Origin: Saccoglossus kowalevskii
Lineage: Eukaryota; Hemichordata; Enteropneusta; Harrimaniidae
Assembly: GCF_000003605.2 (NCBI RefSeq)
Contig: NW_003134348.1
Location: 104,757 to 168,756, forward strand
Length of the DNA: 64,000 nucleotides
Direction of reading: 5' to 3'
Made by a program: the position numbers and the translations under genes. A model generated the notes under the pieces. It saw only the letters and a list, made by a program, of their open reading frames with translations, was not told the DNA's origin and did no database searches. Position 1 is the first letter of the stretch; each line of letters begins with the position of its first letter. Below, in pieces: positions 1 to 13,200 of the stretch.

Positions 1-229
1 ACAGTGATGTTGATTGGCTGATAAGTATAACAAACCCCTAATCTGAATATGCAAATTATCTGAACAATGGATGACAGTGATGTTGATTGGCTGATAAGTA
101 TAACAAACCCCTAATCTGAATATGCAAATTTTCTGAACAATGGATGACAGTGATGTTGATTGGCTGATAAGTATAACAAACCCCTAATCTGAATATGCAA
201 ATTTTCTGAACAATGGATGACAGTGATGT
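1..229. repeat. 73-bp tandem repeat, 3.1 copies
   Basis: A unit beginning ACAGTGATGTTGATTGGCTG restarts at 1, 74, 147 and 220, with only a few substitutions. It may extend beyond the window edge. Confidence 0.95.
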
Positions 230-697
230 GTCAAACGCACTGTATCAACTGATAGTTGCCACAGAGATGAAAATGCAATTGCCTCTTTTTTTGTGAAGTT
301 GAAATAAATTTATATGGCTATCATGTTTCCAGACTAGTATAGAAAAAGGACCCACAAATTAATTCATAATTTGTCAAGAATTCTTAACAACTGTAATATT
401 CATATACTATAATGGTATACGATTTATACTGCTTTAATCTCACGATTAATCATTTATCAATGGTTTGGTTTAGAAATGTGTAGCATTTATTTACTTTTTC
501 ACAGTTCCTTATATTCAAAGCCAAATACTGGAAAAGGCTGAATTAAATGCATTGCCCTGATGCACTCACTGGTTGCGAAAGTTGTGAGCTGGGTGGTTTA
601 TTTTCGATGAAAACACTTGTGTTTAGAAGTGGGTATATTAATAGAAAAAAAATGGTTTAGAAGTGAGTATGGTTTTCGAGAGGTGGGCTTCACACCC

Positions 698-1165
698 TTA
701 CCCACTTAATGTGGAAGTAGCCCTCCGGGCCTGGAAACGTTTGGTATAACCAAATTTTTGTGACAGTATGACTGACAAGTTTTTTCGTTGTTCTGGGGTA
801 AGTTTGATGGTGTAAGATCGGATTTTCGCATCATTTTTGTGACACGTACATGATATGCCTTGTCTCAACTCTGGCCGAAAGACTTTGCACGCCGTCGCTC
901 TAATACAGTAGTTGGTGTACACTCGGCACAAATTTGTAGCTTTCGAAATTACCTTCATCATCTCCTGTAATTTATTTACCCATAGTGGAGAATTACAAAT
1001 ATCATATATCGTCGTCGAATCCTGCGTTGTCCTGTGTTTTTTGAAACAGATGGCAATTACCCGGGTGCACTGCAATTTTGTCAGCTGCCGCTACCGGACA
1101 CCGGTTGTTATTGGTGGCATACATTTTTGCCTGTGACTCATAGTTTTTTGCATTTTTATATCATT
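698..1165 (-). mobile_element. Crypton-type tyrosine recombinase fragment (broken)
   Basis: The minus strand codes, in more than one frame, for pieces typical of the DUF3504 tyrosine-recombinase domain found in Crypton transposons and in domesticated proteins such as ZMYM and QRICH1. These include a KMYATNNNRCPV piece, and further on VYTNYCIRATA and KIRSYT, which correspond to the usual YTNHxIRAT and final SY boxes. The usual His of the first box is Tyr. No intact frame covers the domain, so this is an inactive DNA-transposon relic of about 470 bp. Termini were not found. It probably lies in the next VPS8 intron. A DIRS-type recombinase is a less likely alternative. Confidence 0.6.
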
Positions 1166-3630
1166 AAATCCCTCAATTATATCTTGTACTTAAAGATCAT
1201 GTCTTCTTTGTTGGAAGTTCGCAATCCATCTCAAAGTAACAACACTGAGAACATAGCGTTCTGGCGTTCGTGTAGGCACCTCACGGTGTTGAGGGACGGT
1301 GGTTTAGGTTTGTGTGGCGAACGACAATCACCCAACGACCGACGTTCACAACTTGGATCCCACCATTAACAAAAAGCAATATTATAGTTATATAACTTTT
1401 CAGATGTTTTTAATTCAGTATTTTTTTCAATATTCTTCCAAAATTCAACCACTTTATTTCCCTAAAAATCAAATACCCCCGGTAATACCGGTTTTATGTA
1501 TTTCCGTATTAAACCTGTAGTCAATTCATGTTCCAGGGCCACTTGGTTTAGCTGTGCATTATCAGCCAATATACCATGGATTGCATATGCAAATGTTGTG
1601 TTTGGACCAATCAAATCAAAGGATTAACACCATCAATATACTGGTATAATATAATATCGGATAAATCATAATAGTTTGGTAACCTTGGATCAATTCAGTT
1701 TTTATTTTTGTAAGATTTTTCCTTATTATCCCTTTATTTTTCTAAATGTTTAAAAAGTTTTTGGTTTATTTTGTAAAAAGAAATAAACATTTTTTTTTGT
1801 ACAACAGAGATTTTACCTTTTACCTAGCTATTAAATATTCAGTTCATCAATTTTAAGCATATGAATAGCTATAAGGGGTAGACAATCAACTTTACAAGCA
1901 GGAGTGAGATTCCAATTTTGCTAGCAGAATATTTTTCTTTACTGCCATTTATAACACAACATAAATATTTGATAACAGTGCTGAAACTATTTGGACATTG
2001 TCTAAAACAAAAGCATTCTGATTTTGTTAAACCCCCCCTTTGTGGAAATAATGGTCAGCCCTCTTAAAAACCATCTCATCCATCCTAGTGATGTTCACTT
2101 TATCACAGTTGTCTTTTATTTAACCAGTCACTTTCAGACTTTTTAAAAAAAAATTATAATAACAAATTTGAGCAAGTATGGTCCAGAATATTCTACCCCT
2201 AAAATGATTGTAACTGTGCATGTACATAGAGAGGCTTACAAAAACATGAATGTTGCCGTAGCAACCATTTTAAAGAGAGCTGCACATTTATATACAAGGA
2301 AATAAACATAAAATAATTACAAACCAAATCAAGTGATTACAAAGTACAAGTTACGACTGGGATTACAAGAAACGTTTATCACCCGATTGCTCTATTGCAT
2401 TAAACTTTAGTGGGAGAACAAATTACTTTGTGGATGGCGGCAAAGGGTACTAAGAAAATGTTTTCAAAGTGGAAACAAAACTGTATACAGATTCAATGCA
2501 AATATGTATTCAATAGTGTGTGTGTGTTAATAGTTAAATCCTGTGTTTAAAATACTTGAGAAATTACTATAAAACAAGTCTTTTTAGCTAGCATGTCATT
2601 TTATCTAATTTAGCTAACCTGTAATTTGCTAATTCAAGATGTCGCTAATTTAGAATATATATTAGAAGTATATTCTCACAATGAGATTGTTGACATTTTA
2701 GCTAAATTAAGATTCTGTTAATTCATGTATTGAGTCTAATTCACTAAAATGGTATGTAGCTATCTCAATGTGTTTTAAAGTATTGCCATTTATAGGTTGA
2801 AAATAAATGACAAATATACCACAAATAGTTATTACTTACTCATTAAAAAACAATGGATGTTAGCATCACAAGAACCAATGAAGAATTACTTTTAGTTGTA
2901 ACTACTACCGTAAAATCTGTGTTAGAAGCTAAATAGAAGTCGCGCCCATTCTTTTTGAATAATTGAGAACCAAAAATTCATCATTTCTCATATGTGTAGG
3001 TGCTCTAATAGAAGCCACACCCCCTCTGTTGCATTGTACCATTTTAATAGAAGCCGCAGTTTCTAATACAGATTTTACACTAGTATGACAAATTATTTAT
3101 TGATCCAGTTTTAATTTTGCTATTTTCACTGAATCTGATAAAATAAATACACATCAACATGTAAGCCACAATCAAATTCATTGGTTCACAAGCAAACACA
3201 GTGAAACCCAGTAAATATAAATATTTAAGCAATGGCGCTTGCTGTTTTCAAGTCGATAATAGCATCAAAAGTGGAAAAAATATTCACTAAAATTAGAGAA
3301 TATTAGGTATCATCACATAATGAACAAATCTGACTTGGGTCCACCCAAAGTGTCTACACTTAGTTACCGGTAGTTATCAAATTTAAGATATATAATTTTG
3401 TTTATAGTAATATAGTTGGAACATAAACATGTCAGAAATATGGATCCAGAAGCTGATGCTTGATTATGATGATTTTTTAACATTAAAATGGTTGACATTC
3501 AGTCATCTTGTATCTGATCATCAAACGAGTACCTGTCCATATTGAGAGATATTGCTGTGGAACAGCAATGATTAAAACATCTGTATATCTATGGCATGAC
3601 GTATAACGAATATATAAAATTTGAACATAA
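1166..3630. other. No gene recognised
   Basis: AT-rich sequence with stops in all frames and no exon matching the expected continuation of VPS8. It is probably intronic. Confidence 0.5.
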
Positions 3631-3639
3631 TCAGTCAAA

Positions 3640-4020
3640 GCATGAAATTAAAACAAAATGGCCGACGAGTCACCCATTTTGAATGGCATCTGAAAAACAA
3701 AATGACATGCATCAAGGTTCTATAATTTCTAATGTAAGTACCAAGTTTGAACAAAATCCATCTGTAAACAGCCGAGATGCGATTCCTGAATGTCAGAAAT
3801 GCTTGATTTTTGTACAAAAATGACCACCATTTGGCCATCTTGAATCAGATTGTGAAATACTATGTATGATGTATGTGTGAAGTTTGAATGTAATAGGTCC
3901 AGGCACATGTAAGATATAGGTCCGGATGCATACACGGACACACAGACGCATACACTGAGACCAATCAATAAGTCCTCGTTTCAGATGCTGAATGACAGCA
4001 TGTTGACTAAAGTGACTGTT
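3640..4020. repeat. Probable dispersed repeat
   Basis: Contains paired 'AAGTTTGAACAAAATCC' / 'AAGTTTGAATGTAATAGG' phrases, then a run of GGACACACAGACGCATACAC. This layout is common in interspersed repeats of marine invertebrates. No second copy was seen in the window. Confidence 0.3.
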
Positions 4021-4190
4021 CTTGACAAGTTTTCATTTTCGGACATGCATCCTAACGAGGACAAACAATTTTGGCACATAATTGGGTAAAGTCAAATTCT
4101 TGTATGTCAAAATACTGATGAAAAGAAGAAAATATTCACAACTTACAACCGAGCATTTTCAGCCAATGATAATAGTCTGTTTTCATTTAC

Positions 4191-4286
4191 TTGTTGCAGT
4201 CCACCAGCATTCAGTAATTCCAACAGTGCTTGTTGACGTTCTTCATGACGGCCCTCATCATCAGGGTTCGATAAGAACTCTAAAAC
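4191..4286 (-). CDS. VPS8: VPS8 exon 27 (last exon found in window)
   Basis: 32 codons, VLEFLSNPDDEGRHEERQQA then LLELLNAGGLQQ. The next expected block (vertebrate FEESRLIRMAEKAEFYQI) was not found in 1-4190, so the gene is read as continuing outside. Confidence 0.95.
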
Positions 4287-7200
4287 CTACGAGAATTCAC
4301 AAAAAATCTTCTATAATCTTTTCAACAATAGTGCCGTTCACGTTAGAGATCTTGACACACGCTGAAACTTGGGATCAAGTCAAAACCAAAATCATGCCCT
4401 TGTGGTGAATTTGAGAGAGCATATATAGATTCATGGAGGAAAAGTGCAGCTATATATGGTCGGATGCTGCAGTAATGAATGAAATGAATGCAAACAGTTA
4501 ATGTATGTGCTGCTGCAGTCGCTATTTCCTTGCAATGCTACATTGACGTAAAAAAAATAATTGTTTTTCTAATCTTTTTTGTCATTCATGCTCACGATGA
4601 CTCGTAATAAGTACCATAACAACAAATAGATATAATTTCAATATAAAAATTAATATTATCATCATATGATGATATCGGCACGAGCCAAGTGGTTCCCAAC
4701 TAACGTGAATGCAATTACTGTAATCCCTCAGCAAACACCAAGTGTTAAAAGTTTTGGCATGTGACGAGATTCCATAATGTAAACGTAGCAGATGTCAGTT
4801 TTCACAAATTGAGGCACAACATTTTGCACATAACTGTTTCCTCATTGGCTATGTGTATCAAATAGCTTCGCGAAATGCAATGAGAAACATTATTGAGGTG
4901 TGGCTAGTCAAATTTGGGGAGTTGAATATCATGTTGGCTAAAATGACTGTTCATGACAAATGAATAGACCATTTTCCGTTCACTGCGAGAATCACGCGTT
5001 ATGCCTGAAATCGAACGTAAAAACAGGACAAACAAAGGTCATAGCGTCGTAGTGGCATCAAACATCGCATGGGATTGGACAAACGCGAAGTATTTTGATG
5101 GACATTTCCATGCTTAATCATGTGCTGCCCACATTTCATGATAGGCAATTTCGATTAAGTAAGTGTATTCCGAAGCAATATTCCTCTGTCGAAGATCTAT
5201 CAGTCGATGTGAGCTACGAAATAAAGAAATTCTAGTTCAAAATCAAATCATTCGACTTTTGCGGCAGACGTTCGACGCGCATCTTTCATACGTCTCGCGA
5301 GATCTCGTAATTGTACGGAAAATCACCTATACAGAAAGCATGCTCATGAATCTATAACATTGGGTAGTTTTTGACCGTTACAGTGATCATTGTATTCACA
5401 CAAGATTTTTTCTTCGTCACTCTCAAATCTAATTAGAGGTTTTCTATGAAATTTTGCATATGTAATATGTTACATATGTAATGATTATGAATATAATGTG
5501 CTGAAAGAGGGGAGGGTTTTCTATTTCCTAACAGTGAAATATTCTGGTTTTCTTGCATCAGAGGTGTTACTTCATGCTTGACTGTACTCTGACTGTGAAG
5601 TCTTTCTGATCACCTTTGTTTTTGGTCCATTATATCACAAGGTTTCAGATTCAATATGAAGTTATCAGGTAACAAGTTGATCAGTGGATATTGATAGATT
5701 CTATGTGTAGTTATCAGGTAACAAGTTGATCAGTGGTTATTGATAGATTCTATGTGTAGAGTGAACCCGCTAAGCGTGTGAGAATTTGTGATGTACTTAA
5801 ATGAAGAGATGAAAGAATAAAGCCGAGATTCGTATACTGTGTGATTGTAGCAGAACCTAGCTCAATATATAATATCTTAAAGGTGTCTGATTTCATCCAG
5901 ACCTAGCTGGTTGATACCATATAAACATTATAACATTATTAGTGTCACAAATTTTTTTCACATAGTGATTAACTTATTGTAAACGGTTTAATTTGCACTG
6001 TGGTACTAGAATTGATTTCACATGCGTATAGATTTCAGAACGACAAAATTTTGCAAAAGTCACTGACACTCATTAACATTTTTTCAGAACCCCAAAATTT
6101 TTAATTTTTTTTTCTAAATTGAGGAATTCGTGAAAATTTGTCTTATGTAAAATTTAAGTAGTTGACAAGATTTTTTGAATTATTCATCGCTAAAATGTCA
6201 CAATGAATTTTTGTGATTTTATCAGCTGGATCTTTCCCTTAAAATTTGTGATAACTGTAAAGTAAACTGTCAATCAAAATAAATATAGTTGGGTTTGATG
6301 ATAAGACCTTTGAATTATATTGAAAAAGTAAAAAAAAACTATTGAAATTGTTAAATAAAAATATTGGCAGGAATATTTTTGACATATTTTTGTTACCTGT
6401 TCAAAGAGTAAGCGGTTGACGAGTATACTGTTTTCATGCTTTGCCATCTGCCGTGCTAGGAATGTGAATAAACATCCAACCTGAGTCGGCTGCAAGTCAG
6501 AAAACAGAAACACATATTAAATAAACAGACATATTAATAAATAAATTAAACTATAAAAATAAATGAATTTCATAACTGTTACAGACACAGAAAAAAACTA
6601 TTAGGATGGAGAGCATATTGGTTACTTTGCACAATGTTTTTAATTGATAGAATAGAACAGAATGGATATAGAATAGATAATAGAATTTATTATATTCTAG
6701 TACATATTCTATAAAGAAAGCAATAAATTAATGGGTCCCCAGACAACCCCCAACCCCCCCCAGTATCAATTCAATTCGCACCTTTTATTATTACTGTGGA
6801 ATACTCTTTTTTCGCTGGAATTAATTTTCGCTGAAAAGGCTTTTTGAACGTTTTATATGGAATTTATTTTCCCTAATTTTCGATGAGTTTAATTTGAAAT
6901 ATAGGAAAAAAAGTATATTCGCTGGATTTTATTTTCACGGAATCATCCCTTCAGCGAAAATAGCGAACATAAATTCCAAGCGAAAGTAAAGTATTCTACA
7001 GTATATTGTTTTCATTCATGTTTTTCATTTAAACACGCGTGTTTCATATCTTATCAATTGAGTTCTTGCCATTATGTATATTTGTGTATTTACCCGGTAT
7101 ACTTACTTGTACGTTTCAAGTATGATGTATTTATATTTACTAACTAATAACTCATGTGTTACATGCATGGATTATTTTTATGTATTTAGCTTTAAGTCAT

Positions 7201-10200
7201 ATGTTGCAAATACAGTTTAATTATAATTACTTGCAAATAAGAGATTTACATCCATCTCCCAAAAAATGTAATTATGCGTGGCTGCAACACATACCCAGGT
7301 AAGTTAAAACTAAAAAATTTGAAATACATTGTTTATGTAATGTACAAAATATTATGACTACAGCCATATAAAAAGAGATGCAAAATACTCGTAATGAAAC
7401 AATTCCGATGGAGCAGAACAGGAGACGTTTTGTCTTACTTTTCTGGGAGACTTTTCTAGTGCTAGACCTTTTGTTCAGACACATCAATTAGTATGTAAAG
7501 AGCTGACATCACTAGCATGAATATTCACGTAAAGGTCTGACATATGCCAGCCATAAGGGTGTCAGGTCATTGATTAGGACAAACAGAGAATAAGGAAGGA
7601 GACAATGTGCCCCTTATAAACACTACACTACGAGTCACTGGGTTTTCTTTCTATTTTTAAATATTCAAAAGATTTGTCTACCTGAATGTGAACATCATTA
7701 ATCACAGAAGTGCTACTGTACTGATAGAAATACTGTATTTCTAAAGATGCATTATTATATATAGAGTGTAGTGAAAACACATTTAAATTTTGTTTTAAAT
7801 TTTGTATTTTGAGTTTTAATTTATTCACAGTACTCATAGAAGGATGAATTTTATTTAATTAGCAACCTGAAGTTACATTAGACGGTGACTGAAACTAAAG
7901 ACTTCAACATGCAACTAAGTAGTTAGTGGTAAAAATGAGATACGAGTGGCAAATGCCATGTCCTAAATACAGTCTAATGTCTAAAGCATACATATACAGG
8001 TTCAGTACACTTCTAAAAGGAAATTATCTGAAACATGGCTCACTGCAAATGGTTGCCCCATGGGCAATGCTTCAGCACCCTGGTGACCTTTTGGTGCTAC
8101 AAAAACAAATACGTAAAACTGAGCAAAAATTAATAGCGCCCAGGGTACTCGACTCTCAAAAATCATGTTTATAGGGGTGCTGAACGCTTAGTCGAGCACC
8201 CCAATTGGCAAAAAGACAATCTTTGTTCACCACAACATGTCAGATTAGGGGGAAGAGTACGTTTTTGACACATCTACAATAACAAAACAGAAATGATCAA
8301 AAAAATATACCTATTTATAACAAAACTATTTACATAGCATCAGAAGTTACAATGTAAAATTATTAGGGAAAACGATTATTTATCTTTGTTGAATATTGTC
8401 GATTGTTTGCAAACTTTGTACATTTACTTGCACAATTTGATCTGCAGCATCGTCTTTTGACCTGATAGATCATGTGTGTTATTCTCCAGGAATTCTCGAA
8501 GGCATTCTGGCTATGCAATTCCGAAGTGAAATATCTATCGGATGTTGAAGTACGATCTGATTTCGACAAAAAACAACATGATTAATTTTTGTAAGGTGAA
8601 CTAAAAATGGAATGAAGTATCTATTATCACTATTGAATTGTAGTTTACTAACGTTTACCATGGTTGTCTGTGCATTCGATCAATATTCATGATATATCCA
8701 CGCCGTACTATATAAATGTGATTACCAGTAACTCAGAAAAGTGCTCAATGACCAAGTCGTATGACAACATTTGAAACAGAAATGCACCAAAAGTGAGGGA
8801 GGGAGCGCTTAGTTGAGCACTGAGTTATTATAATTTTATTTCTATTATCTTTACAAATGATAACTTTATTGCATGTATATACCATCAAAGCTGCAACATT
8901 TTTCAAGAAGTTGAAAACTTTGCTGGTCATTATTGACCAGAAACCAGCTTTTAATGAAACTTGGTAGACACCCTGGTAGTCAAAGAATCGGACTATTTTT
9001 AGCAGAGATAATGCAGACTACTTTTTAATATTCTAATTTTAATTTGAAATTAATTTTTAAATATTTCCTATATTTATTTATGCCTTTTACAGAAGTCATA
9101 CTTATACAAGACCCCCACGAGTAACCTTACCCACTACAACTGATACAAGATTTGAGATTTCCATCAGCAGTAAAAACTAATTGTAGCATCTTCTGCAGCA
9201 CAGTTTGAAAGATCCTGTACTACACAACAATACATGTAATTTGTATTGTTCACACATACCTACATGTGACTGTGACGAGTGGAAGATGTGACAGACCTAA
9301 TAATGAGAGCAGAAAGCATGTACTCACCGTAAATCCCACACTTTCCACCATAATCTGCAACAATATATCAACGACGTGCTGCCTAGATTGAACATTCAAG
9401 GGATATATTCTGTATAAAAAGAAAAAAAAAACTATTAAATATAAAAACCTTTTATACAAAATGTGTTTACAATGGATGCAACAAAACAGTGAATGTACCA
9501 CGTGAGTCGTCAATAGAATGGTGACAACCTGGAATTTACAAGGTACCACCGATACATGTACTACACATGTGCCTTCACATATTTTTGTGCACAGAGAGAT
9601 GGACTAATACAAAACTGTGTCAGCGGACAATGGGTGGTGACAATCACATAAAATATATTTATTACATATGTACTGCAGTTTATTTTGATTTGTCCCTGAA
9701 ATCAAAATCGGTATTTTGGTATCGGTAACCAAGACTCATTCAATCCACAACCAGCGAGCAACATCACAAATGAAGTTGTAGAGTGCAGCTCAGCGACGAC
9801 CGCTGTCGACGAAAGTCACCCCATCAGAGGAGTACCCCAGTTGCACGGCATGTTTGCCAATGCACAATTCTGTGGAGGAACTGTTAACGTCAACATAAAC
9901 TGTGAATCACAGTCGTTCAAGTTCATGATCTGTCGTGGTCCTAACTAAACGTCCACGAGTTATTTATTCGGACAGTGATTCAGGATTAGACGTCTGATTA
10001 GTTTATTTTTTTACACAGACAGTGTCACGTGTTCTACACTGACATGCGTTGCTAGGGCATAACACTATCTTGGAACATATTAATAGGAATGGGGTTCTTC
10101 GATCTAAATTCCATCCCGGTTTGTTGCACGTTCTTTCTTTAATGTGAAATAATAAACAAGCAGCCTCTCGGCTGAGATAGCTCCGCTGTTAGCAATGCAC

Positions 10201-13200
10201 ATTTCAATTAAAGAACAAAAGATATCATTAGAAAATTAACAATGTGCATAGTATCAATGCAATGGGACTTGCTGTTTTCAACAAGAATTCAAAAATATCA
10301 TTTTTCATCATAAATGATTGTGGTTTTTAACAAGAAAAAAATATCACTTTTTACCAAAAATGACAAAAATATTCATCAAAATTAGAGAATTGAAGATATT
10401 ATCATGAAATGAACAAATTTGAGAGTGGTCCATACATGTATGTAGTATCTATATATGTAATATCAAAGTAATTGGACTTGTGGTTTTTAACAAGAAGTTG
10501 AAAATATCACTTTTTACCAAAAATGACAAAAATATTCACCAAAATTAGAAAATTAAAGATATCATTATGAAATGAACAAATTTGAGAATGGTCCACATGT
10601 AGTACCTATATATGTAATATCAAAGCAATTGGACTTGTTGTTTTTAACAAGAAGTCGAAAATATCACTTTTTGACCATAAAAGATTGTGGTTTTTAACAA
10701 GAAGAAAATATCACTTTTTACCAAAAATGACAAAATATTCACCAAAATTAGAGAATTGAAGATATCATTACAAAATAAACAAATCTGAGAGAGGTCCACA
10801 TGTAGTACCTATATATGTAATATCAAAGCAATTGGACTTGTCGTTTTTAACAAGAAGTCGAAAATATCACTTTTTACCAAAAATGACAAAAATATTCACC
10901 CAAAATTAGAAAATTAAAGATATCATTATGAAATGAACAAATTTGAGAGTGGTCCACATGTAGTACCTATATATGTAATATCAAAGCAATTGGACTTGCG
11001 GTTTCTAACAAGAAGTTGAAAATATCACTTTTTACCAAAAATGACAAAAATATTCACCAAAATTAGAGAATTGAAGATATGATCATGAAATGAACAAATC
11101 TGAGAGAGGTCTACCCAAGGTACATATATACCAAGTATCAAAGCATTCAGACTTGTAGTTTTCAAGAAGAAGTCGAAAATGTAAAACATTGACACGGATG
11201 ACGGACACTGGACGATGGACAATCACTCATATGATAAGCTCCGCTCGACAAAGTCGACAGCGGAGCTAAAAATGACAAAAATATTCACCAAAATTAGAGA
11301 ATTAAATATATCATTACAAAATGAACAAATCTGAGAGAGGTCCACATGTAGTACCTATATATGTAATATCAAAGCAATTGGACTTGCGGTTTTTAACAAG
11401 AAGTTGAAAATATAACTTTTTACCAAAAATGACAAAAATATTCACCAAATATAGAAAAGTAAGGATATCATCATGAAATGAACAAATTTGAGAGTGATCC
11501 ACATGAATAACTATATATGTAATATCAAAGCAATTGGACTTGTCGTTTTTAACAAGAAGTCAAAAATATCACTTTTTACCAAAAATGACAAAAATATTCA
11601 CCAAAATTAGAGAATTGAAGATATGATCATGAAATGAACAAATCTGAGAAGAGAAAGGTCTACTCAAGGTACATATACACCAAGTATCAAAGTATTCAGG
11701 CTTGTAGTTTTCAAGAAGAAGTCGAAAAAGTAAAACATTGACACGGACGCCGGACACCGGACAATCACTCATATGATAAGCTTCGCTCGACAAAGTCGAC
11801 AGCGGAGCGAAAAATGGAATAATATGTATGTAATAATAACAGAACCCAACACCCTCCCAGTGGCTTTCGTTGCATATGGAAGTTATTTTCACTCGAAATG
11901 CTCGTGAAAGTACGACCGCAGGATACCGCACATCACTTGTGAAAATAACAGTCATTGCATTTTAAACTAGTAGTTTGAATACAGGATGTTTGTTCAGTGG
12001 AAATAATGGTTTTTGTGTTCGCCTAGCATTAGAAATAAATGTGGGTTTGATTTCCAAAGATGCATGACTGTTTTACTTACGTATAAATCACATTATCACA
12101 CATCTAGCACCAAAAAACAATAAAATTTGTTGTTTCGTAAAAATATATATCAACACTTGATTTAAAAATTATCAGCACTCGTTTGAATGCTCACATTTTC
12201 CTTTATAAGGAGTAAATTATGTCACCAACATTGACACGTTCCATGTCATTGACATGACGTTAGAACACTTTCTTTTCTTTATATTGGATGCAGAAACACT
12301 ATAGTGCATGTAAACAAGCAGCCTGTCGACTGAGATAGCTCCGCTGTTAGCAATGCACATTGCAATTAAAGAACAGAAGATATCATTAGAAAATGAACAA
12401 TATGTATAGTATCAAAGCAACCAAAAATAATCGTCAAAATTAGATAATTGAAAATATCACCAGGAAATTAACAAATCTGAAAGAGGTCCACATGTAGTAA
12501 CTATATATGTAATATAAAAGCAATCAGACTTGCGGTTTTCAACAAGAAGTCAAAAATATCACTTTTTACCAAAAATGACAAAAATATTCACCAAAATTAG
12601 AGAATTAAAGATATCATTACAAAATGAACAAATCAGAGAGAGGTCCACATGTAGTACCTATATATGTGATATCAAAGCAATTGGACTTGTGGTTTTTAAC
12701 AAGAAGTCGAAAATATCACATTTTACCAAAAATGACAAAAATATTCACCAAAATTAGAGAATTAAAGATATCATTACAAAATGAACAAATCTGAGAGAGG
12801 TCCACCCATGGTACATATACACCAAGCATCAAAGCATTCAGGCCTGTAGTTTCCAAGAAGAAGTCGAAATAGTAAAACATTGAAATGGACGATGACGGCG
12901 GCAACGGACAATCACTCATATGATAAACTCTGCTCGACAAAGTCGAATCCAGTCATATCCTTGCAAACACACAGCTTATTGTATTCTAGAATTGGGTTTC
13001 GTTCAATGCTAATGTATTTTATGTCGTCATAATCCCATGATGCAATGCGTAAAACACTGAAACCATTTTAATTTTGCACATGGACATTTTTCGGCATTAA
13101 TTTGACTTTTCAAATAAAACCAATACCTACCCTTCTTGTGAGTCAAACTCAGGTTCTTCAAATGCTAAAGCTAACACATTGAGAAACTCCCTTGTATCAA

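Noticed and set aside
9250-9549. 99-residue frame with transmembrane-looking ends
   Set aside because: Only its middle is VPS8 exon 25; the flanks are intron read-through.
11569-11955. 128-residue minus-strand frame
   Set aside because: Lies across repeat ends. Similar peptides (YFFDFFLKT, LVNIFVIFGK) recur wherever the hairpin-ended repeat occurs.
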